Part shown: positions 54,900 through 64,000 of the stretch, one piece after another
How positions within the stretch are numbered: the stretch's first letter is position 1
How the letters are laid out: every line of letters begins with the position of its first letter
Assembly: GCF_034702125.1 (NCBI RefSeq)
Contig: NC_085867.1
Span: 44,223,702-44,287,701 of the forward strand
Reading direction: 5' to 3'
DNA length: 64,000 nucleotides
DNA from: Engraulis encrasicolus
Taxonomy: Eukaryota > Chordata > Actinopteri > Clupeiformes > Engraulidae
Notes under the pieces: model-generated
What the model saw: only the letters and a program-made list of their open reading frames with translations
What the model was told of the DNA's origin: nothing
The model's database searches: none
Program-made: the position numbers and the translations under genes

Positions 54900-56559
54900 A
54901 GGCATGGGACGACCCATACCTCCCATGACCAGGCAATAAATTGATTTCACAGGCATTTATGTACATGCCTTTATCACGCTAGGTGTTTTTAGCTTCTTCC
55001 CCAAAGTTGTTACAACAATGAACTCACACGTACTGGACAATGTTCATCTATAAACGACTGTGCACCTTGCAGGGAAGCTCAAATCTCAGAATGCTTTGTA
55101 TAATGACAAAAAAAAGCTTTCTATTCTATTACTTAGGTCTATTACAACTTAGTCTTGCCTGGTTACCATCCTAATCACGAGTGAGATTGTCTTTCAGATC
55201 GAAACGATTGTGGAAGCTGAGGATTTCCCAACATGTGACGGGCATGTTGCCACATCAGTGATGTTGCCAAAGTTGCCGAAATTAATTATGCTGACGTTAG
55301 GTTAAACTGCCCTACAAAAGGTAAACAGCAGTGCCAACAATGAAACTGAGGGGAAAAAATGCCTTCAAAGACTTGGTAGGTTGGATATTGTAATTACTGC
55401 AAATTTGACATAGCAATATTTGTAAAACAGGGCACATTTTGACCATAACTCTTAGTCACAAGATAAAGGAGGTCTTTATGAAAATCATTTTCAGAATGAA
55501 CACATTTTCAGAATGAACCTACGGTAATTGGTTACTGCACTTTGCCTTTGTAAGGCAGTATACTTCTTTCAACATAATATAATAGACACAAATCTACTGC
55601 AAAACAACAATTAGGCCACCTTTAAATTACTGCTAAATCCCAGCTAAAATCATATTATAACAGACAATTATTTTGTTGTTTTGAATGTTCTTTCTTTAAT
55701 TGCTTATTTTACATTTACATTTAATCATATTTCAAGCTTTGTCGGCCGCAGAAGGGGGGGGGGGGGGTCACGAAGGGAGAACCGGCCACTATCGGTCACT
55801 CGCTGGCTGGGCTTGCAGGCATCAATTGAAGTACGCCAGCAAGGCGCACACTTCTCCATCTCAGACAGAGCACAACAAATGTGCACTTGTTTCCCCATCA
55901 GGCACAAGGCTAGCATCAGCCCCTTTGAGGAAGTCGAGGTCGTCCTCCTCCAGGACATCCTGCGCCACCAGCACCACTGCTTGAAAAGCAACAAAAAAAT
56001 AGGGCAGTTTTAAACAATGTGTTAAACATAAAAAAATATGTACAGTTCAAAACCCACACTCATGCTTGTTTACCATGAACATGCCAAAGAACTGGTCACA
56101 TGAGATAATACAGCAGGATTTTCACAAGATTATCCAGCAGATCAACCAAGCATAGTTCAATTGTGGTTTATCCACAGGAGTACAGTAGCTGTCATAGTAA
56201 TATCCCTTACAAAAATTAACCATGGTTCTACTATTTAACTTTGATACACTATTTGCCATAAACCATGGTTCCCCCAAACCACGTGTTTTAAAACTATGGT
56301 CCCCCCCACGTTTCCTTATGCTTGCATCTCTTAAGCCTGGTTTAGACTCGTCCTTTAGTTGGAGGACACGTACTGTCAGCAGGGTAACGGCAGATCAAGT
56401 ACCCAAACAGCCACCACGCCCTCCCTTTTAGCGCTGAATAGACCCCTTGCCGCGATCAACGTATAGTTCTCCCAGTTTGAATTGTTCGCGATCTGCCACT
56501 GCCCCCCCACTGACAGTATGTGTCCCCCAACTGATGGAGGAGTGTTTTTAAAAAAAGAT
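54900..56559. other. CACTA interior, no gene recognised
   Basis: AT-rich sequence with a run of 14 Gs at 55754-55767. Open frames around 55.68-56.0 kb on both strands lack domains and overlap each other. Confidence 0.5.
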
Positions 56560-56725
56560 ATTTTTGTCTTCATAATGACAGTACAGTGCAGATGATGACA
56601 GGAAGCAAGTTGGGAGAGAGAGATGGGGAAGGGCTGGCAAAGGACCCAGGCCAGGAATTGAACCCGGGTCGGTCGCATTGCAAACGAGTGCCATGCCATA
56701 TGCTCCATGGTAGGGCCTGACGGAG
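56560..56725 (-). mobile_element. tRNA-derived SINE (same family as 13.2 kb)
   Basis: On the minus strand, box A-like ATGGCATGGCACTCG and box B GGGTTCAATTCC precede CCTTTGCCAGCCCTTCCCCA. That matches the pyrimidine-rich body (CCTTTGCCGACCCCTCCCCG) of the SINE at 13226-13408. It lies inside the CACTA element and so is among the youngest layers. Confidence 0.75.
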
Positions 56726-57257
56726 GAGTCAAAACAGACCTTTAGTGTTGGCTGCCCATTTGCAAATACCTTGTACCAAATGCGGTCATTCTAAAAACTA
56801 ACAATAGTACTCGGAAGAAAGAAAGGGGATATTGGCTAATTGCCCCCTGAAGTGAAGTAGTGACAAAAGAAAGTGATGGCAGTTGTATGATGGGGTTGGT
56901 AGTTGTGGTTTTACCTACCCGCTCACGTCTGCTCATCAAATTTTTCCTTTTTTTCTCACGTCATCAGTCTTCCCCGCAAGGCCCAGTTGTTTGACTTTTA
57001 AGATTCTCAAAGAATCTATTTCAGGCTTCTGCGAGACAGAAAGAAACTGAGTTAGTCTTTTTTATACATCATAATCACATAAATGAGTTATGAGTAAACT
57101 CTCTGGTCCCCAGCTCTACCCAGAATCCTTACTAGCCTGGATGATGGCATTGGTGACCTCGTCACTATTAGGTAATCTACAGCTGAACAGAAAACATACA
57201 ATGCTGTACACAAGTTTTCATTACTTTATGACTAAACGTGTAATGGTGATCCAAATA

Positions 57258-58620
57258 TACAGTGCTCGGCAATAATGACTACACCCCTGTTGAAAAGTAA
57301 CATTGTGAATATATATATTTTTAAAAACACATAAGTTGTTCCCAAAATGATTATAGAGTAACTGTAATACAAAAATGTTTTCATCTTATGGCAGAAAAGT
57401 AAGGTCAGTAGTATAACTTGAATGACATATTTGTCCATTTTTTTGTGCAATTATGCTATGTTAAACTGTCTGAGAAGGGGCGTGCTGGCCCGAAACGTCT
57501 TGAAATTGAAATGGATTTAAAGGGAGGTCATCGTTGTGTGTGTTTCATCCTTGCCTTACATTGAACTTTTACATTATGAGTCCCCACCAGGCCAAACTAG
57601 ATGTGTGTGAGATTTGAATGAAATCATGTGGAGAGTATGTATCATGATCTGCTTCAGTAGTCACAGTACATGTCGACAAGCATGTTTCTTTTGGTGAAAT
57701 TCAGCTTCCTCCTGTTGATGGCATCCACACAGCCCCAAACCGTGCAACTCTCACTACCATGCTTGACTTTAAGCATGGGCACTTTTCTTTGTTGAGAAGG
57801 ATACAGCTGATACTAGGGAGGGGGAGGTGGGGGGCGTGGCCAGGCTTATGATAGGGTCAGGGGGGTGTTTGGAGGCTTGTGATGAGTCCAAGGGGGCGTT
57901 TGCCCAAAAAAGGTTGAGAACCACTGATCTAAAGCTAATTTGTTTATCATGGTGTCATTAGATCACAGTACATGGTTCCATATCCCATATCCTTAGTCTG
58001 TTTGACTATGAGACCATGATAAACAATTTTGCATCAGTAGATGGTGTCAAGCATGTGTGGTGGTAAAAAGTGATTTGTAGAAAGAAAAGTGCCTCATGCT
58101 GAAAGTCAAGCATGGTAGTAGGACCGAAATGTTTCGGACCTGTACCGATGCCGTCCGCAGTAGGAAGCTGAATTTCACCACTAGAAACATGCTTGTTAAC
58201 ATGTACTCTGACTACTGAACATCATCAGATCATGATACTCTCCATAGGATTTCCTTCAAATCTCATATACATCTTGTTTAGCTAGGTCCAGACTCGAAAT
58301 GTAAAAGTTCAATGTAAGGCAAGGATGAAATGCACAGCGATGACCTCCCTTTTAATCTTTCAAATTCGTGAAGATTCGGGCCAACACAGCCCCTCCATAG
58401 ACAGTTTAACATTGGGGTGTACTCACCTTTGCACCAGCATAATTTCACAACAATGAACAAATATGTCATTCAAGTTATACTATTGACCTTACTTTTCTGC
58501 AGTAAGCTGAAAAGATGTTGTATTACACTTACTCTATGGTCATTTTAGAAATAACTTGTGTGTTTATTGAAATATTGTTCAAAATATTACTTTTTCAACA
58601 GGAGTGTACTCATCAACATA
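57258..58620. mobile_element. Tc1/mariner-like foldback element, ~1.36 kb
   Basis: The left arm begins TA then CAGTGCTCGGCAATAATGAC and CTACACCCCTGTTGAAAAGT. The right arm, ending near 58618, is its imperfect inverse (TTACTTTTTCAACAGGAGTG). Inverted similarity runs for about 500 bp per arm, including AACATGCTTGT and GCTTCCT blocks on either side of a centre near 57.8-58.1 kb. ACCATGCTTGACTTTAAGCA recalls an internal Tc1 sequence. Within the centre, 57815-57935 ends in AGGTTGAGAACCACTG, a hAT-like terminus. Confidence 0.65.
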
Positions 58621-59520
<900 letters not shown>

Positions 59521-60880
59521 TCACACACAGTCCTAGATGGGCATCATCCATACGATGTCATCAATTACCCTATAACAAAACAAATTCTTAAATTCACAAT
59601 TTCTCGTTCTCTTCTTTCTGGCACAGAAGTCTCTAGCTCTATGTGTGCATTGGAGCAAGAGCAAGGACAGGGCATACTCCTGTTCTGTCAAATAACATCG
59701 GAGGGGGCTTCTTTACCTCTGCCCCGTTCATAACGACACATGCTGTGACCATCTCTCATCTTACAGAAAGGCAATTGAGAGTGTGTGTTTTTCGCTTGGT
59801 CAAGGGGGACAAATCATATATTAGAACAATACAGCCACACTTTCAAGACTATACAAGGTGATAACTTAGTTGTGTGCGACATTCAGACACAAGTGTCCAT
59901 GATGTCATTAACTTTTAGATATCATGGAAAATAAGCTTTATGTCAAACAAAGCTGTAACCAAATAGTCTCCTCCTAGCTAGTTAAAATGTAGCAGGTTAC
60001 CAAATGTTGTCGTAATTTCAAAATCTAGCCCCTGCAGATATCCGACGTCATATATCCAATGTCAGTAAAACGTCTATGCATACATTCATTCGTGACACCG
60101 TATCACTTGCCCAAAGGTTTAGTATTTTTAGGTGGTGGCAGGCTAGCTAACGTTAACATCTGCCTACCAGACCGAAAAAGCTAGGCTAGCTAACATGCTA
60201 AGATAACCGTCCTTGTTTAGTGGACAGTACAAGGCGCTGGTTAGTTAGCAAGTTAGCTATACGGTCAGTCAGAAAACATTAGGAAAGTTAAACATTACAA
60301 TATTCAGGCATGCTTTAATTTTGATCTAGAGCTACTTTAAGACAATACACCGTATGTTCCTCTAATCTGTTACTTCAACTTACCTCAGAATGTCTTAAAG
60401 TCTGGTCCATCCTCATCATGAAATTACCTCGAACAACCTCGCCAGCCATCTCACTTGGACACCGTCTCGGAGTCCTCATAGTCCCATAGCCTAGAGCTAG
60501 AACTAAATACGGTTTTTTGATGGCTTAACAAGTCTGCGACAGATTTCTGGAAAGTCTGTGATAAAGATGCTGCCGACTAACGTACGACAGAAATCCAGAT
60601 AGGAAGCGGCGGGCTGCCGCGCAGAGCTTCATAATCATAACGGCAGAGGGAGGGCCAACATTCTATTCAATGCGATTGGCAGCACACGTCATTCAAAATA
60701 CCGGTATCCAGTCAAAATATCTCCGTATTCACCAAACACAATTCCGGAGTCAAAATATGCCAAGATTTTCACGGATTCTTGAAAAGTCGGGAAATGGTCG
60801 AAATCTGGTCCGAATATGCCGCGTGTCATAAAACATATCCAGTCAAAATATCTCCGGATTCAAGCCTATTTTGCCCAGTG
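59521..60880. other. CACTA right interior and subterminal repeats
   Basis: No gene recognised. From about 60690 to the end, CCAGTCAAAATATCTCCG and AGTCAAAATATGCC-type units repeat, as expected for the subterminal transposase-binding region of a CACTA element. Confidence 0.55.
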
Positions 60881-60883
60881 AGA

Positions 60884-62768
60884 TATTGATAAGCACTGCA
60901 AGGACTGTGCTAGATGCATCCAGAGAAAGACCTTGCCCACAAGAGCTGCTGAGCTTTCCCACCTCAGCAGTGATGGGCCAATGGACCTCATCTGCATTGA
61001 TTTCCTGTCCCTAGAGCCAGATTCCAAGAACATCTGCAATGTGCTTGTTGTCACTGACCACTACACCAGGTATGCACAAGCGTTTCCCACAAAAGATCAG
61101 ACATCAATGACAGTTGCCAAAGTACTGTGGGAAAAGTTCTTCATTCACTATGGCCTACCTAACAGAGTGCACTCAGACCAGGGCAGAGACTTTGAGAGTC
61201 GTCTCATCCATGAATTGCTAGGCATGCTGGGAGTGAAGAAGTCAAGGACCACCCCATATCACCCGCAGGGAGATCCGCAGCCTGAGCGTTTCAACAGGAC
61301 ACTGCTCAATATGCTCGGCACGCTACAACCAGAGCAAAAGGGAAAATGGAGCCAGCACATCAGTTACCTCGTCCATGCCTACAACTGCACAAAGAATGAC
61401 AGTACAGGTTACAGTCCCTACTTTTTGATGTTTGGACGTGAAGCTCGGCTACCAGTTGATGTGTGTTTTGGCGTGTCCAGTGACAACTCATCCGCAAAGT
61501 CTTACGCAAGATATGTTGCAAACATGCGAAGAGACCTTCAAGCTGCCTATCAGATGGCTGAAACCATGGCTGGGAAGAGGAATGAGGGAAACAAACGCCT
61601 TTACGATCAGAGGGTCCGTTACTGTCCACTTGCTCCTGGTGACAGAGTGTTACTGAAGAACGTCGGCCTACAAGGGAAACACAAGATAGCAGACCGTTGG
61701 TGCTCAGACCCATACATTGTACAGAGTCAAATGCCAAACTTACCTGTGTACAGGCTGAGACCAGAGAATGGAGTAGGTCCTGACAAAGTTCTACACCGCA
61801 ACCTGCTATTACCGGTAGGACAAGACGTCTCACTGAGCCCAAGAGACACTGTGAACGAACCGAAGAGACCGAACCGAAGATCCAGCCGGCGCCGGAGAAG
61901 GAGGCAAGCTCCAGTGCCTGAGGAGAAGGAGAGAAGGATGGCCAGTGGACCGTCCACATCTGAGTCAGAAGGAGAGGAGCTGGTGGTATTCTATCCACCC
62001 ATGATCCCAGAGACTGATGAAGATGACTCTGATGTGCCCATTAGATCAGTCTTTGAAATATACTGGTCTACAGTGCCCCATGACTCAGACCCTCTGGAAA
62101 GTCAGTCCGGTACACTCTCACCTGCTTCTTCCTATGAGGCTGCCTCTCCGTTTCGCCCTAGTTTAATCCTCCATGGAAATCCTTCTGAGCCATCACCAGA
62201 CCCCCCTGGTGCACACATACCTCTGTCCCTGCCTTTGCCTCTACCTGATTCCTCGTCCAGTCACTCTGTTCCCAGCCTGCTGTCTGCTCAGGATGTGTAC
62301 AATGCTGAGTCCCCTGACCTGTCACCAAAACCCCCTGGTGCAGATATGCCTGTGCCTGAGTCCCCGCCCAGTCACTCTGTTCCCAGCCTGCTGTCTGCTC
62401 AGCACGTGCCCACCACTGAGTCCAGTCCACCCTCACCCCTGTCTGTTGCTGAAGAGGAAAGGCAGCCAACGGATGGTCTACAGGAGATGATGACTGAGGA
62501 CTCGGAGAGCCAAGCCCGGCACGAGAGGTCTCCCGATGGCGTAAGGACACCAAGCTGTCCTGAAAGTGAACCCCCAAGACCACAGAGAGTGAGGAGGGCA
62601 CCAGCAAGGCTGGCATATGACTGCCCAGGGCAGCCCACCTCAGTAACCTCGCTATCCCTCTGTCCTGTAGTCAATAGGTCGGACGTTGCCCCCCAAACCT
62701 CTGGTACTCGGTATGTTAGTACTCTGTTTAAAGAGGCCATGCCAATTTTTTTAAACCTTCTTGCATGA
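60884..62768 (+). pseudogene. Ty3/gypsy Pol, second part: integrase and C-terminal tail
   Basis: This is the remainder of the integrase, which joins cDNA to host DNA. The zinc-domain cysteines appear at once (KHCKDCARC, about 60891-60917). The DDE core follows: D in LICIDFLSLE (about 60999), D in VHSDQGRDFES (about 61170) and E in PERFNRTLLNML (about 61284). A GPY/F-like region (PLAPGDRVLLKNVGLQGKHK, DRWCSDPYIV) comes next. A long disordered proline/serine-rich tail then runs to TGA 62768, with two copies of SHSVPSLLSAQ. It ends in RRAPARLAYDCPGQP, a common fish gypsy C-terminus. The frame is uninterrupted. It cannot be made as one protein with the first part because of the CACTA insertion. 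Confidence 0.9.
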
Positions 62769-63046
62769 TTATGTGTTATAACAGTTCATAATATGATTTC
62801 CTGGTCGTGTTAATGTGAAAGATTTTTTTTATTTCGTTTGATTGTTGTAGTTTATGAAAATAACAAAACGGCTAAGCCTGGCCAATTGAAAAAACAGGGC
62901 AGGCTTACGTCACCCTGACTACCCGCCGCTTAGCCACGCCCACCTTTGACGAGTCAAAATTAATAAACATTATGAATGGAGCATCTTGGCAACTCGTAAC
63001 CAAACCTTACTCATATCACTGATAACTAAACAGCATAACCACCCGT
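62769..63046. other. Post-pol non-coding sequence, GC-box-like patch
   Basis: No LTR start matching TGTAACACACCT is seen. Around 62910-62950 a GC-rich patch (TTACGTCACC, CCACGCCCACC) resembles a promoter-proximal region upstream of the THAP-like segment, but nothing confirms transcription. Confidence 0.4.
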
Positions 63047-63187
63047 TGTGCTGAGGATTGCACATGCAGATAGGGTAACAAACCGTCCATGACTTTTCAC
63101 TGGATACCTAAAAATAAAAGAAGAAAGCTGAGGTGGATCCATCCGGAAAAAAACTTCTAACTACTCACCGAGTAGCTAGCAGCTGGT
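63047..63187 (+). pseudogene. Degenerate THAP-like zinc-finger exon candidate
   Basis: The frame from 63047 reads CAEDCTCR, a stop, then GNKPSMTFHWIPKNKRRKLR and WIHPEKNF. The pattern C-x3-C, later F-H-x-I-P-K, R-R and a tryptophan is that of the N-terminal half of a THAP domain, a DNA-binding finger found in P-element-like transposases and many fish genes. A GTAAGT donor follows at about 63187. The in-frame stop and the missing C-terminal C-x2-H part make it non-functional or a chance match. Confidence 0.4.
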
Positions 63188-63671
63188 AAGTGTCTTTCAA
63201 CATTTGTTTTACACTGTAACCTCTTAATACCTAAAATATAGGCAATTAAAGTGTAAGATGTCATGTAGATGACTTTTCAATTCAAGATTCTTTCCATAAG
63301 AAAGCATCAATGATGCAGAGCTATGTTTTACCTGGCTATGCCATAGCAGCAACTGGCGCTATATAAGATATCGTTATGCTGAGATATTGAGGGCTGTGTA
63401 ACGCGTGTACATAAACACGGCATTTTTTTAGTGCTCTTAGTAAAAAAGAAAGGCTATGAAGTTCAGTGTTATGGTTTAAATGTAAAAGTAAACCATGTGT
63501 ACACATCTCTAGAGCCGAATTTCCTATAGTAGGCTTACTCTTCATAGGATGCTGTCATGAAATGCCAGTCACATTATCCATAACATGCACAGGCCTACCC
63601 AGCCTTCATGTTGTCCTTGTAATTAATGTTAAGTGTAACACTTAATATTTTCACAAAATTGTCTGCCTTCC
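63188..63671. other. Non-coding stretch, nothing recognised
   Basis: AT-rich, with one minus-strand open frame (63336-63545) lacking any domain. Confidence 0.5.
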
Positions 63672-63900
63672 AAAATGAGACATCAGTGGCCTAATGGTTA
63701 GGGAGGTGGTCTTGATATTGGGGCAGGTGTGAAACCCATCCTTACCTCTCTCCTCATTTCCATCATGGCTGAAGTGCCCTTGAGCAAGGCACTTAGCCCC
63801 AAAATGCTGCAGGGAGTCAGGGACAGTAACCAATTCACTGTGAAAAACTTGGTTGTTTGGGATAAAATTTGTCATTTAAGTATATCTTTCTATTTCTCCA
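63672..63900 (+). mobile_element. tRNA-derived SINE-like repeat
   Basis: Box A-like AGTGGCCTAATGGTTAGGG (near 63680) and a weak box B (GGTGTGAAACCC, near 63727) are followed by TGCCCTTGAGCAAGGCACTT, a string I associate with fish tRNA SINE bodies. The A-rich end is not clear. Confidence 0.6.
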
Positions 63901-64000
63901 GGTGAGAAGAGCAATGATCTGATGGCTGAGATTGGATGTATAGAAGAGACCGAGGTCCAGCACACCAAGCCAAGTTTAACCAATTAACTTCCCCATTTCA

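Noticed and set aside
62769..64000. env gene downstream of Ty3/gypsy pol
   Set aside because: No open frame of suitable length, signal peptide or transmembrane segment is present.

Overview
The window looks like teleost fish genomic DNA. It has spliced myosin heavy chain exons with GT/AG introns, an abundance of fish-type transposons (Tc1/mariner, hAT, TTAA-target MITEs, CACTA/EnSpm, DIRS, L2/CR1/Rex1-type LINEs, Ty3/gypsy with a PNMA-like Gag, tRNA-derived SINEs) and many microsatellites. It also contains an assembly gap of Ns. A short palindrome, TAGGCCTA, recurs unusually often. Everything was read by eye; no database search was run.

Region 1 (1-5,717). Six exons on the + strand, plus a 5'-truncated one at the window edge, encode the C-terminal rod (light meromyosin) of a fast-skeletal-type myosin heavy chain. 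The terminal exon, which should encode only a few residues and the stop, was not found. The introns hold two TTAA-flanked elements, a tRNA-derived SINE, a minisatellite made of copies of an intron/exon junction, and a partial second copy of one exon.

Region 2 (5,813-34,860). No host gene was recognised. A 6.7-kb element with about 660-bp inverted termini fills the DNA just after the last myosin exon found. It is followed by hAT, TTAA, Tc1/mariner and LINE remnants, an N gap between CA and GT microsatellites, a 3-kb element with subrepeated inverted termini, and a cluster of a dispersed 15-16 bp motif that I cannot assign.

Region 3 (34,863-62,768). This is a stack of nested insertions. A Tc1/mariner-like element (a second copy of the one at 6.9-8.3 kb) was interrupted four times: by a hAT element with an 8-bp target duplication, by a 2.35-kb near-perfect palindrome carrying two inverted copies of a coding segment, by an L2-type LINE, and by a Ty3/gypsy element. 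The LINE was itself split by a DIRS-type tyrosine-recombinase retrotransposon. The Ty3/gypsy pol gene was split inside its integrase by a CACTA element, which in turn carries a SINE and a Tc1-like inverted repeat. Several insertions can be subtracted exactly using their target-site duplications and the uninterrupted Tc1 copy.

Region 4 (62,769-64,000). This holds the 3' flank of the Ty3/gypsy pol, a degenerate THAP-like exon candidate and a SINE. The 3' LTR of the Ty3/gypsy element and the distal end of the Tc1 copy were not found before the window ends.
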